Shown here one piece after another: positions 35,703-47,040 of a DNA stretch of 64,000 nucleotides (within the stretch, counting starts at the first letter, position 1; each line of letters begins with the position of its first letter). Origin of the DNA: Epiperipatus broadwayi (taxonomy: Eukaryota; Onychophora; Udeonychophora; Euonychophora; Peripatidae); contig JAQFVV010000151.1 in assembly GCA_028023455.1 (NCBI GenBank), positions 527,001 through 591,000 on the forward strand, in the 5' to 3' direction. The notes under the pieces are model-generated. The model saw only the letters and a list, made by a program, of their open reading frames with translations. It was not told where the DNA came from and made no database searches. Position numbers and translations under genes: made by a program.

Positions 35703-36331
35703 TTCCGATAGAGATTCTGAATTCTTTCTCTTTCGGCACTTATAAAATAAAGCTTGATTAGAGCTATTGGTAAGCTCCATCTAGTGATCATATATATACA
35801 CACACACATAAACAAACAGTTTTTATGTATGCAGTTTTAAATAATATTATTGCGTAAATCACTTTGAAAACTTACATTGTAAACGTGGAAGATTGAAAGG
35901 TTTCAATCTTACAGAAGTTGTACAAAGTTTGAGATTTTTGTACAGATTTGAAGAGTGATCTTTGAATACACCAAGCAAGAATTTTTCATAGATTTTATTT
36001 CTAAAATCGGAATCTATTTGATAAAAGAAAGTCTGTGTGCAAATTTAAATACGAAGCAGAAATGAAAGAGTGTCCATGCTTGGAGAATTTGTAACAAACA
36101 AATTAATAGACTGTACGGGCTTACACACACCTGCACATATATAATGTAATATAAGGGATTCGAACTCAGACTTTCACACAACCCTCAACTCTCCATGCCA
36201 TCTCATATTGCTGACCCACCTGATAAATGGCTGAAGAGTTGTGGGTTGGAGTAGTTTGAAGCCCGTCCATTAAAGTATGAAGATTGCCTATCTTAATATA
36301 AAGCTGAGTACTGATTGTATATATGTGTGAG

Positions 36332-36399
36332 GATAGTAATCTGGACCAACTGATAATTGCTGGTTTAGCATGAAATATGTATATTGGTGATTATTTATC
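36332..36399 (+). ncRNA. Family B hammerhead, unit 1 (core mutated)
   Basis: Same fold as 36825-36892: GATA...TATC, TAATC/GATTA, CCAA/TTGG for stem I, TGCT/AGCA for stem II, ATA/TAT for stem III. The core reads CTGATAA at 36350-36356: invariant G8 is A, which is expected to abolish cleavage. Confidence 0.75.
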
Positions 36400-36824
36400 T
36401 TTTCAACATGTGTATGATCAAGTGGGTCAGCAATATGAGATGGCATGAAGAGTTGAGGGTTGTGTGAAAGTCTGAGTTCGAATCCCTTATATTATATATT
36501 TGCAGGTGTGTGTAAGCCTGTACAGTGTATTAATTTAGATATTTTAAAAAAACATAGTGTGTTAAAGGTCTGCCCATCCCTCGCATATATATGTAGATGG
36601 ATAAGTCTCCAGTACAATATGAGGGGTCAGAATGACTAAATGGTCAACATGGGTAGGATGACAACCTTGGCACTAACGTGGGCTTTGAACGTTCCATCAT
36701 CTGATTTTCAATGAAATGGATGGCTGAAGAGTTGTGGGTTGGAGTAGTTTGAAGCCTGTCAATTAAAATATGAAGATTGGCTATCTTAATATAAAGCTGA
36801 GCACTGATTGTATATATATGTGAA

Positions 36825-36892
36825 GATAGTAATCTGGACCAACTGATGATTGCTGGTTTAGCATGAAATACGTATATTGGTGATTATTTATC
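36825..36892 (+). ncRNA. Family B hammerhead, unit 2 (core intact)
   Basis: CTGATGA (36843-36849) and GAAA (36865-36868). Stem II: TGCT (36851-36854) with AGCA (36860-36863), loop GGTTT, with a T-T mismatch at the base. Stem III: ATA (36868-36870) with TAT (36873-36875), 2-base loop; A36876 is the predicted cleavage base (H17 allowed). Stem I: CCAA (36839-36842) with TTGG (36877-36880); TAATC (36830-36834) with GATTA (36882-36886); GATA (36825-36828) with TATC (36889-36892). Relative to 29069-29135 the stems have different bases but pair equally, i.e. covariation. Confidence 0.82.
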
Positions 36893-36990
36893 TTTTCAAC
36901 ATGTGTATGATAAGGTGGGTCAGCAATATGAGATGGCATGGAGAGTTGAGGGTTGTGTGAAAATCTAAGTTTGAATCCATTATGATTAAT

Positions 36991-37848
36991 GATAAATATG
37001 TAGTACGCTCAGTAGATTAAAAACATTTTATGATCACTGAAGAGCAAAATTTAAGTTATATAATAATGCAAAGTTAAAAAGGGAAAGAATATTAAAAAAG
37101 ATTATATCACTATAAGATATTTCTAGCATATGGAAATATTTCAATGTCCTTAAGCTAGAATTTACAAATTCATTTAAAAAAATAATTTTAAATTTCAAAA
37201 TAGATTTTAATGAGATTAATAAAAGATAATAAATAATCTACTAAAAGCAATTATATAAATAACAGAGGGGGGCAATCCATAAATAAATTTTTAATTAGAC
37301 AAGATAATATGTATAGGAGGAAAAAAAATCCCACTGAAAAATGATCCATTTAGAAGAACTAAATATCTGGAATAATGAGAATTAATGGTATAAGAAGGAA
37401 ATATAACTGGAAATGAATCAAAAAGCAAGAGAAGGGATAAAAGTATCAAAGATATAAATATGTCGGTGCCAAAAAGTGAATTCTTTTACCAGTTAAAAAG
37501 ATGGCACTATTGCAGAGAAAGGATATTGCATAATAATATATATATATAAAATCAACAACCATCTATATAATACTAAAGAAAAAAAACAAAATAGTTTACA
37601 TAGTTATGATATTATTTAAAATGCCATATACTTTAAGTGAAATAATGAGAAGTAAAATTAATTAAATCTTTAGAAAAAGAAAAGTTTCTAAGTAAAGATG
37701 AAAATAATATAAATATTTTTAAACAATAAAAAATTGTTATTAAATGTCTAAACAATAGAAAGTAACAGATGAGAGAAAGAATATATAAACGACATAAATA
37801 TCAATCTTACATATCATTTATAGGTAAATAAATCAATTATTTTATATA
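36991..37848. other. A+T-rich gap, nothing recognised
   Basis: A-rich sequence with short broken frames. No motif firm enough to call. Confidence 0.5.
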
Positions 37849-38040
37849 GCGCGAAGTTTTATAAACTGTAATAGCTAAACAGCATTAAGCTGTTGCACAT
37901 GCGCTTTGCAGATTTTAACTATAAATGACTGAATACAAACACTTCAAACACATGATAACGTCTTTGGGAAAAGATAGAATGGCCATCTATCTTTTCGAAC
38001 CCAAACTCTTTTGTATGGGCAAGAAAACGTTGAACTAAAA
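37849..38040 (+). repeat. SINE-like family H, copy 1
   Basis: Aligns with 44185-44350: CTGTAATAG, CACATG.GCTTT, ACTATAAATGA, AAAAGAT.GAATG, TCGAACCCAAAC.(T)TTT.TGTATGGG. TTTCGAACCC is B-box-like. See 44155-44498 for the copy with target duplication. Confidence 0.6.
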
Positions 38041-38639
38041 CTATCAAAAATAATAACAAGTTAAAATTTAAAATGCTTAACAGAGTAATAAGTTACGTCC
38101 AGGTATTAAAAAAGAAGTTTTGAAAAAATCCGATGTTATGTATGCATTTTGCATTGGACAGCAGCTTAATATCTATCACCTCTTGTTTTCAAATGACTCT
38201 GACCTATGAACCAATCAACGATTTTTTTATTGATTAACAAAGTATACATATAAGTGAAACTAATTTAAATATTTGTACACCTAAAACAAAATATAAAAGG
38301 CACGGACAATTCTTTATAATTAAAAATAAAACAAACAATTATCTGAAAAGTGATAGTAATTACAAACTCTCTCTAATCAAAATGGAAAAGATTTATTTAT
38401 ACAAAATATTACACTTGATATTATTAAGATGATAAGAATCAATAAGAAACCATCACAAATAATGATCACTTTGTAGTTTCCTAATGGCTAATCATTAAAC
38501 TTGCCTACATAGACATTTACATACATGCATTAGATATTTCAGAAATAAATAAGTAAATAAAAGCATGGAGAACATATTTTTAGCATTATTTAAAAATTAA
38601 TAATGTTCAAATTAAATACATAAAATGTCACTAATGAGC

Positions 38640-38840
38640 TTGTGTGCTGCTTTATATGGAGGAAAGATGTGGACAATTAAAAAAAGAAAAACAAATTGAA
38701 AGAGCTACAGATAAAGATTTGAAACATAATAGGAAAAATAAATTTAGATTGAGAAGAATAAAAATATAGAACTACTGAAAAAAATAAATGACAAAAGTTT
38801 ATTATTGAAAAAGAGGAAGTTGAAAAGGATGATAATGAGT
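38640..38840 (+). pseudogene. LINE RT C-terminal scrap
   Basis: The reading AALYGGKMWTIKKRK, then stops, then NIELLKKINDKSLLLKKRK resembles the conserved YG.E.WTL...RMLRI...N.EVL..I..ER.LL..I..RQ block after the RT catalytic core of RTE/Jockey-type LINEs. Several stops; no upstream RT found. A weak, ancient copy. Confidence 0.45.
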
Positions 38841-39749
38841 AAAGAAAAAAAAATTTTTTTTTAAAAAGGATATGTTTATTTTCTTGGGGGAAAAAACTTG
38901 TAGAATATGTGTATAAATGATATGTAGAACTGTCTTTTGATAGAAAATTGATGGTTGAATTAATATCATATAAATGCATTTGGTTCATATTTATGTAAAC
39001 TATATAAAATTTAATTAATATATAGTAACCTAATCATTGTAGAGATTGGAAATTACATTCCATCAATTCAGAAATAAGATACAAAAAAATTCCATGCCTT
39101 TTTTATACATTTATTGCTTAATATACAATTTGAATACTTAAAATTTATGATTTAAATCTATCTCCCATCACCCTCACTCCTCATTTATTTTCAAAAAAAC
39201 TTGGAGCTCTTATAATAGGATTCAATCTCATTCCCATATTTTTTATCTTTCTAATATGTTTTATATTCCAAAAATAGTGAAGAGGGTATAAGTCATGTGA
39301 TTTTTTATTGTTATTTAAGATTCACATTAACTGGTTAAATTTATAATATATAAACGTTGCTCACCTTTCCCTCTTTATATTCATCTCCTCCATGTTTGTT
39401 TTTCTTTTGCCTTTCTTGTACTTTTCATTCTATTTGCAGACTAATAACATAATCAGTTTTCTTTTATCCAAGATCAAATCATGTTTTCATGAGATTCTTG
39501 AAAGTTCTGACTTATTAAAGTTTAATTTAAACTAGAGCATGATTAGCACCAAAATGTGTAAAATAAATAATAATTCAAAAATAATTTTATTTAGAAATTA
39601 CATAAATATGATAAAGTGATAATTATAAATTATCCATCACTTTATAATGATTAAAACATCTTTTTGCATAAACAATTGTAAACAATATATCTTTCTGATT
39701 ATAGTCATAAATGATGTATAGTATTCTATAACTTGATTTTTTCTTTTAA
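38841..39749. other. A+T-rich gap, nothing recognised
   Basis: Low-complexity A/T tracts. The 103-codon minus-strand frame at 38677-38988 is S/F-rich low complexity. Confidence 0.6.
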
Positions 39750-39871
39750 ATATTTTAACTTTGTCAAGCGTTGGTGTCCGAGAAGTTAGCGCAGCTGCTT
39801 TCCAAGCAGTTATCCCAGGTTCGTGCCCGGCCTACGGCTTGACATATGAATATATATATATTTTAACTTTG
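39750..39871 (+). mobile_element. tRNA-derived SINE copy 8 with 14-bp TSD
   Basis: Body 39764-39857: TCAAGCGTTGGTGTCCGAGA, GCAGCTGC, B-box-like AGGTTCGTGCCCGGCC, CTTGACATATGA, and a TA-rich rather than pure A tail. The exact direct repeat ATATTTTAACTTTG is at 39750-39763 and 39858-39871. Confidence 0.92.
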
Positions 39872-40146
39872 TAATACTTTAACTACAATAAAGATTAAGA
39901 AAGATCATCTCTTAAATAACTTAAATGTTTTTCTATCTCTATTTATGTTGCTAATTTGTGTGGGGAGAGACATGCTTGGTGATGTAAAATGAACATGTAA
40001 CTTAAATCATCTATAATTGTTTAACTGTTTGTATTTCTTATACAAATGATTAATTGGATAATCAGAGGAATAGGGTGGTATCCAGAATAACAGTATAGGC
40101 AGTTTAAATTTCATTATTTGAAATAATTAAATGGTTTAATCTCAAG
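39872..40146. other. Unrecognised spacer
   Basis: Nothing recognised. Confidence 0.5.
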
Positions 40147-40240
40147 AGTTCATAAAAAGTTTGAGCACCAGTATACCATTGGGCAACAATTTTGAGCTTC
40201 AGAGTCTGCCATTTTACCACTGCATCAAATCACACAGGGC
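40147..40240 (-). repeat. tRNA-like repeat family E, copy
   Basis: GAGTTCATAAAAAGTTTGAG ... CAGAGTCTGCCATTTTACCA; see 58545-58745. Confidence 0.6.
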
Positions 40241-40834
40241 CATCATTAACTGAATTAAATAAATAATTATATACTTTATATACCTCAAATTTCCTAATTT
40301 ATCATTGATGGACTTAGTATTACCTATGAAATAAAAAGAGAATAACTGATTTGAAATCCTTAATCTATTATGTTTTTGAAAATAGAAATGAATTCTAAGC
40401 TTCATTCCCATAGCTGGTTCATTTCTGAGTGAATAATGTGCAATACATAGCAATAATATTAACTTTATTATAGAATGGTTTATCCACTGTCTAAATTACG
40501 AATCTACTACTGTGTAGATTGATCATAGGCAGAACAAGTTATCTGCAATTTATGGCATCCTATATTTCTTTTTTTTTTATTAAAATTTAACTTGCCTTAC
40601 TTGCTAGAGAATTTCAAAATATACTTTCATTCTGGCCCACCAACCAATCAATGATATACTAAAAATGTATAATCAAAAATGTATACTCAAGGTAATATTT
40701 ATTTACATAACATGCTATTCATTCACATTCTCCTAAAAATTTACTTAAATACCGGTATACAGTATATTAATAATAAATAATGGTTGTAATTCACTTATTA
40801 CATTGTTTCCAACTTTGCACTATTTTTTTATAGG

Positions 40835-40930
40835 TTCCCCTATTTATATAGAAAGTTGGTTGGGGTAGGGGGGTTCCCCCTCTTTTCCTAACGGGGGGTT
40901 GGGTGTGGGTCGGTCGGGTGCCTCCCTCCC
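40835..40930. repeat. GC-rich degraded MITE relative
   Basis: AGGTTCCCC, AGAAAGTTGGTTGGGGTAGG, GGTTCCCCCTCTTTTCCTAA echo the centre of the MITE at 22680-22858, with G and C runs inserted. It is the most GC-rich short patch in the window. The G/C homopolymer runs could partly be sequencing error. Confidence 0.45.
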
Positions 40931-42384
40931 TTTTTCTCTCACCTTTCAGTTTTTTGTTTTTTTAAATATTACTTACATAATCTATAAACAATGTGCTTTA
41001 AATAAATTTAATATTTACTTTTTTTTTTTGTAATGAGTTTTAATATAATTTTTTTTAGTATTTTTTTAACCCCCCCCCCTTATATAAACATAAATTAAAG
41101 TGAATTAATTTTCTTTATATACATTTAATTACCTATTTATATTGTTAAATTATTAATAATTTATTTCCTTTATTAATTACAAAAGTATAATTATAATAAA
41201 TCTATCTATTTTATTGTTAATACTAATTTAATAGTTCATTTTTTGTACTAATATTTCGATTCCTTAAATTTAGCAAAAAATTAAAATTTTAATATTAATG
41301 TATTTTCAAATTATTTAAATGATTTACGAATACATTAATAAGTAAATTTATTAATTTATATCACCATTCTTCCATTGTTTACTTTCATTACACGTTTTTG
41401 TTATATGTATATTTAAAACCTATATTTGTTTTCACTGTTAATAAAAACTAAGAGAAGTGTAATTTAACAAGAAAGAAGAAAATATAATAATTAAGATAAC
41501 GAATTACTATACCTTAACTTTCTTAATACACATTAATAATCTCCACTTCGAATAAACTCATATTTTGTTACATTGTAACACAGTTAAAAAAAAACATAAT
41601 ATTTCAATATACATTTTAAATTAGATACAATAAAAATAGGGCATACATTATTTTTGAAATTACTTGAGAGAAACTTTTATTAGTCTTTCATTTAAAAAAA
41701 TTAAATCAAACCAGAATTTACACTTATTTTCTCAGAGTAAATCCTGGATTTAAAAAAATGATTTGGAAAATCTTTACGAAACGTCTTGAGGTTTTGCAAT
41801 TTTCATATTGTAGTATTTTCATTTGGCTTTGATATATATGCTAAATTGAAATAGTATATTTTACTGACAAGTATGTTTGCAGATAAATAATATATATATA
41901 TATATATCTGTGATGAATCCATCACAAAAGATAGTTCCAACTTGGAAGATCATATTTCAGCAAGAAAATCGCCAAATATTTGTACTAGACATGATCTGCT
42001 GGTTTGGCCACTTAGCACATCAAATGATCAATTCATATTTAAAAAATTCTAGCTATAGTTTTTTTTTTAATGGCTGCTGCTATCATTTTATATATACTGG
42101 GATCATTTTAAAAGATAGTTTGCAGTTTCCATGAGAGATCTGCTGTTTATTTAATCAGATAGTCTTTATTTCCTTAGCATAAAACTTCTTTTAGACATGA
42201 CACCAATGATTCAAAGCAGTTTCATGGACAATTGTGAGACTACTGTTTAATAGTATTGAACAGATCTAATTACAATCTTTCTCCATACTTCTTTAAACAC
42301 AAATGTATTGTAATAAAAAAAAAAACTTTTTGCCTTATGTAAGACTATATTTTAAACTAATATCTGAAGATTCACACATAATTA
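40931..42384. other. A+T-rich gap, nothing recognised
   Basis: One C9 run near 41061-41070. No gene; the frame 41877-42134 has no recognisable domain. Confidence 0.55.
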
Positions 42385-42495
42385 ACAAAATTAATGCCCT
42401 TAGTGCAGTAGTAGAGATCTCAGACACTGGAGTGTAAGACTCTTGGATTGGTTTCAGTTTTGGCACTCCTAGTGCTCAAACTTCTTATGTTGTTT
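42385..42495 (+). repeat. tRNA-like repeat family E, copy
   Basis: AGTGCAGTAGTAGAGATCTC, GGATTGGTTTCAG, then GTGCTCAAACTTCTTATG. See 58545-58745. Confidence 0.6.
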
Positions 42496-42920
42496 TATCA
42501 GTGCTTCTCTCATCTCAACTCCATCTCATTGTCTCTATCCTGTTGAGAACAGTGTAATGAAAAATCAAGCTATCAGCCTGGGCATGGAGAATAAGATGTT
42601 TTAGATTTCTAATTAATTTGATGGTTAAAAATTGTTTGCAGAATGCACGTATAGAGGGAAAGCATAGTTTAAGTTTCCGCACTGACGAATAAATATAGTT
42701 GACTGAGATCAGAAACGCACTGATAAAAACAACACTTGAAAGCATAATAAATAAGTGTTGTAGATTATTATAAATTTATTATCAATTATTAGAATTAAAC
42801 AAAAAAAAAACCTAGAATTTTAAATGAGATTTGAATAATTTCATATAGTAGACTGATTTTTTTAATACTAAATACTATTATTAAAAGTGACATCAAATCT
42901 TTAGACAAGTTACAAAATCA

Positions 42921-43022
42921 GTCTTGCATTGGTGGTCGAGAGGTCAGCGCGACTGCTTTGCACTTGCAGGCAGTTGCCCGGGTTGCGGGTTCGCGTCCCG
43001 GCCGATGCTATGACACTTAAAA
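42921..43022 (+). mobile_element. tRNA-derived SINE copy 9 (well-kept promoter)
   Basis: GTCTTGCATTGGTGGTCGAG, AGGTCAGCGCGACTGC, GGGTTCGCGTCCCGGCCGAT, GCTATGACA, then A-rich tail. The B-box GGTTCGCGTCCC is the best in the window. No clear target duplication. It diverges in the middle (TTGCACTTGCAGGCAG). Confidence 0.9.
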
Positions 43023-44154
43023 AATAAAAAATAAAGAAGAAAATTTAATAATTAATGATTCAGTGAATAGAACAGCTTTTTGATGCTCAAACATTCCCGG
43101 ATTGATTTCAAATAAATAAAAATATCCCGACTGGCCAATTATGATAAATTCGACATTATTGTGCAAGCAGCACTTAATAATGTGAACTATTAAACATGCA
43201 AATAACTATCTACTAATTATATAAATAAATGATAACTAACTTTAGAAAAAACAATGGAAATTATAGCGAATAAAGATTAAATATTTTATTACTCTCCTTC
43301 CTAACGATTACGACTCTTTTGAGTCAATAAATAATTTCTACTAGAAAACTTATCATTACATCATTAATATCATTTAATTATAAATTTTTATTATTTTGAT
43401 TTATCATTAATCCAACTACCGTATTAGTAAAGCTATAAAATTATTACCATTTTTAATTTACTGTCACTTTTCAGATAAATATATATAATAAAAAAAAAAA
43501 CTTAATAGTATTACTAATTAGAAAGATAAATATTGACGGCAGAGAAATTGCTTTTATTTAATTAATGTTCACAATAAATTATAATTATATTTTCAGAATA
43601 ATTTTAGAGATAATATTATGACAATAAATAGTGTTATTATAAAAATAGCTGGGATATTAAATTAATTTCAATCAAGTAGTATAAATAAATACCTAAAAGC
43701 AACTTAGCAAGTGGTAAAAAAATATAGGAAAAAGAATAATGATGATATAATGACAGTAATGTTATAAAAGACAGTAGCAAGCTAGATTCAAACTGTTTTA
43801 ACGTTCAAAGGCAAATGACTAACAATATAATGAAAGATAACAGGACGCTTGGATATTTTGCCTTAGTAATATCAAGATAAATCAACATATAGTTTGATTA
43901 TATGCAATATTCGTTTTAGCAATATCTTCTTGAATGTGAAAAGTGATTACAGAAATAATTATTGAAATTCAGATCTGATGTCTCTTATTTTTATTTTTAG
44001 CATATTTTTTGAAGACAGATAGGTGTTTACAACTCTTTGTTAATAATTTTGTAGATTCTAATTAATATATGAATTTTACTCAAGACTTTATTAAATGCTA
44101 TATGGTTTATCAGTTTATATTTGACCTTAGGTATACAACTGCAACATTTCATTT
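43023..44154. other. A+T-rich gap, nothing recognised
   Basis: No gene or clear repeat. Confidence 0.6.
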
Positions 44155-44498
44155 ATTATATATGAGACTGTAATAGTGATATTAGCGATTAAGCCAATGC
44201 ACATGGGCTTTAAAGATAAATTATAAATGAATACTCTCACTTTTCAAGACACAAGATATAGTTTTTTAGAAAAGATGGAATGAATCCACCCATCCTTTCG
44301 ACCCAAACATTTATGTATGGGAAAATCTTAAGCATATGGAAATGAGAGCGTGAAGATGTTAAACAATCACTTTAAATTACATTTATTATGTTTGAACGAA
44401 TCGAATGACGCTTGTGAAATCTTTACAATTTATGATACATCATTCTTTAGTTGAAATTAAACATAAATAATATCTCATTATATATGAGACTGTAATAG
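44155..44498 (+). mobile_element. SINE-like family H insertion with 22-bp TSD
   Basis: The exact 22-bp direct repeat at 44155-44176 and 44477-44498 (ATTATATATGAG + ACTGTAATAG) brackets a 300-bp insert. The insert's first half aligns with 37849-38040 and contains B-box-like TTTCGACCCAAAC. The second half is A+T-rich. The long exact duplication indicates a fairly young retroposition. Confidence 0.7.
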
Positions 44499-45324
44499 CA
44501 TCTGGAATCGTCAAGTACATCTGGTTTTATTGCAAGTCTAGAAAAAATTTTCTTTAAACCCCAGTGAGACTCTTTTTTGAACTACAATTTCTTAACCATT
44601 TGAAGAGTATCCTAGCTGGCCATTCAGAAATAGTTTTGAGATGAAACAGTCTTGAGTAAATGGTAAGTTTGATTGACTATATTTTACAAGATAACATCTA
44701 TTGGTATCAATACAAGATTGAGAGGCCTTTTTCATTTCTTTTTGAGACTTTAAAGAAACTTATTAAGAAATATTCCTATGTTTACTTAATAAGTTTTTGT
44801 CATTGGAGTTTTTATTACCAGAAAATGACAGAAAACATGGATACAATCTTCAAATATCTTTCAAAGCTTTGTATATTGAATTAAATATATGGACTATCAA
44901 TGCAACTACATGGAAAATTGATGTTAATAACTTCTGACATGCTAAATGTTTTTGGTTTTACTACAGTAAGTAATTTTAGGAAAAAACATAAAAATGAATA
45001 TGCATCAACCAACATAATAAGTTTACTGGCTTTTACCTTTGAGTTTGTGATGACTCAACTCCATCAACTTCTTTAACAGTTCATGATTAAGGTATCTATT
45101 GAGTTTTCTTGAAGGCAGAATGAATGGGGTGCACATATGCATGAGGCGTGATTATCATTTACATTTCCAATTATGATAGACAAAAATAAATTATGGTCCT
45201 TATATCTCAAAACTATAAAGTCATTAATTCAGACATTAGACTGAAAGTAGTGCTAAGAAACACTGAGTTAGTGATTGCACATATATGTTGGAATATTTCC
45301 ATCATCTAACATTAAATATTGAAT
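44499..45324. other. A+T-rich gap, nothing recognised
   Basis: A 74-codon frame at 44660-44884 has no recognisable domain. Confidence 0.55.
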
Positions 45325-45470
45325 ATCTTTTTAAAAAAATTTAAACTTTATTAAATTTTCGAATTACATTCAACTGTTAGTAATAGTACACCAGTTAGAA
45401 ATACACATTTCTATTAATATTATTCTCCTCCCTTCTTCAGGTGTTGCTGGTCTGACTAGTGACTTGGACC
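45325..45470 (+). repeat. Family C fragment
   Basis: TTTAAACTTTATTAAATTTTCG, CAACTGTTAGTAATAG, and GTTGCTGGTCTGACTAGTGAC, which matches GTTCTTGGCCTGACCAATGAC near 27683. Confidence 0.55.
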
Positions 45471-45652
45471 CTTTTCATACTTGAATATTGAATTTTAAGA
45501 TAACACTCTAAGCAATTAACTGTTCTGCATAGTTATAGTTATCTATGAGATTCCTCCTGATTTATTCACTTTTTCCTTAAAAGCAAAGTTAATTAGAGAC
45601 TTCCAGATATCATGTATCATCACACTAAGCTGACTTATGAGATTATTTGCCA

Positions 45653-45900
45653 TTAAACCACTAAACATCAAATGATCACCAACTCTTATGCTTACACAAG
45701 TTGTTATAACAGAGCAAAACTCTCCATACAGTAGTTTCACACAGCGCAAGCCAGAGTACTAAACAAATGCAAGAAGATTTGTGCATAAAATCCTTATCTA
45801 ATGCCCACTCATCCAACAGCCCAGATTAGCTTCTAGCTTGTGATTTTCATCAGTGAGGAGTCTTGGAACTGAGAGCACTGCATCTAGATCTTATAATCTA
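45653..45900 (-). mobile_element. Hammerhead-family repeat X, most complete copy
   Basis: On the minus strand, in order: AAGATCT, GCAGTGCTCTCAG, stem I 5' strand, CTGATGA (45853-45847), AATCACAAGCT, GAAG (GAAA expected), the stem I 3' strand, GATGAGTGGGCAT, TGCACAAATCTTCTTGCAT, CTACTGTATGGAGAGTTTTGC, TAAGAGTTGGTGATCA and GATGTTTAGTGGTTTAA. The unit is about 250 bp. The core change GAAA to GAAG and weakened stem I make this copy probably inactive. Confidence 0.85.
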
Positions 45901-46092
45901 ATGCAATTCTCCAGCAACCACTTATTTTTTAATTAACTGTAAAGCTACAAATCCAAAATGGAAACATAATAATATTTTCAATCCAAGCTCATTCATATAG
46001 ATCTGAACCCAGTTCAGCATCTAGATATTTTGGGGGTCTTTGGTTTTTTTTAATAACCATAGTCACCATCATCCCATTTGGCAGGATTGGTA

Positions 46093-46140
46093 TTAAACCA
46101 CTAAACATTACATGACTATCATTCTCTATGCTGACACATA
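46093..46140 (-). repeat. Family X 3' fragment
   Basis: TAAACCACTAAACATTACATG matches the terminal part of family X. Confidence 0.7.
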
Positions 46141-46264
46141 TAAATCTAAATGCATGTAATAGTTTGTGCACATATAAGTCAATTATAATTTGCAACTTGA
46201 CAAAAAATTAAAATTATATTAGGTAACTAAAAAGGTAAAAAGTGGCTGCTGGAGGGTTACATTA

Positions 46265-46465
46265 GATCCTAAGATCTAAGTGCAGTGCTCTTAGATCCAA
46301 GGGTCCTCACAGGTGAAAGTCATCAGCTAGAAACAAGTCTAGAGATGTTTAGTGAGTAGGCATTAGATAGGGATTTTATGTACAAGCCTTCTTGCATCCA
46401 ATGATTATTCTAGCTTGCACTGGATGGCACTAGTGTATGGAGAATTTACCTCTGTTATTTGCCAA
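46265..46465 (+). mobile_element. Hammerhead-family repeat X, core decayed
   Basis: Starts GATCCTAAGATCTAAGTGCAG as at 57475; TAGATCCAAGGGTCCTCA is the stem I 5' strand. The core reads CAGGTGA instead of CTGATGA, then TAGAAACAAGTC. The 3' half is complete to CTAGTGTATGGAGA. Opposite orientation to the copy at 45653-45900, about 365 bp away. Confidence 0.82.
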
Positions 46466-46859
46466 TGTTGTGTGAGAAACTTCTTTGTATTTTCTTCTTT
46501 GTATTTTTTCCTCTCTACCCAATATTTTTCTATTTCCCCAATGGATAGAAAGAAAAACGTACTAATCAGAAAATTCAAATAAATGCTCACATGATAATGG
46601 CAAATAACCCTATAAGTCAATCTAGTGTGACAATACATAGACTACTAATTAATTTTTCTCTTAGGAAAAAGTGGAAAAGTTAGAAAGGACCTCACAGATA
46701 ATTATATGAAATTTCTGACTGTCAGTCGCCTCTGGCAGACTAACTCATGGTTAGAATATTATCCTAAAATTTACTATTCGAGAATCTAAAGGTCCAGATT
46801 TGATTTACATGCTAGTGCTGTCATTGATCAAGTCAGCAACATTTGAATAAGAGAGGAGA
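46466..46859. other. Unrecognised spacer
   Basis: A faint tRNA-like stretch near 46740-46810 (GGTTAGAATATTATCC ... GGTCCAGATTTGATTT). Nothing firm. Confidence 0.4.
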
Positions 46860-47040
46860 ATAATATCACCCAAAATGTTGTATATATAAATATTAGCCAG
46901 TGCGCTATTACTAACAGATGAATATAGTTGGAAAATTTTAAATAAAGTTTAAAAAATTTTCTAAAGACTTTCAATATTTTATGTTAGGTGACAAAAATAA
47001 TCCAATATATAGGTACAACTAAAAGCCATCATCACAAAAC
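46860..47040 (-). repeat. Family C fragment
   Basis: Inverted GTTAGTAATAG near 46905-46915 and AAATAAAGTTTAAAAAATTTTC, in the same order as 60190-60220 inverted. Confidence 0.5.

Larger units (their letters stand above)
36100..36990 (+). mobile_element. Family B: tandem dimer, 493-bp period, with inverted cap
   Basis: Two direct units: 36224-36422 matches 36716-36915 throughout (GGCTGAAGAGTTGTGGGTTGG, AAGCTGAG.ACTGATTGTATAT, the ribozyme, TTATTTATCTTTTCAACATG) at a 493-bp offset. Each is followed by GGGTCAGCAATATGAGATGG and a tRNA-like B-box (GAGTTCGAATCC, intact in unit 1, decayed in unit 2). The left cap 36100-36223 is the inverse of 36418-36535. A fragment lies at 53108-53158. Tandem units bearing one hammerhead each are what rolling or circular RNA intermediates would leave. 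Confidence 0.85.

Noticed and set aside
38677-38988. 103-codon minus-strand frame rich in S and F
   Set aside because: Shadow of A-rich sequence on the plus strand, where a LINE RT scrap reads better.
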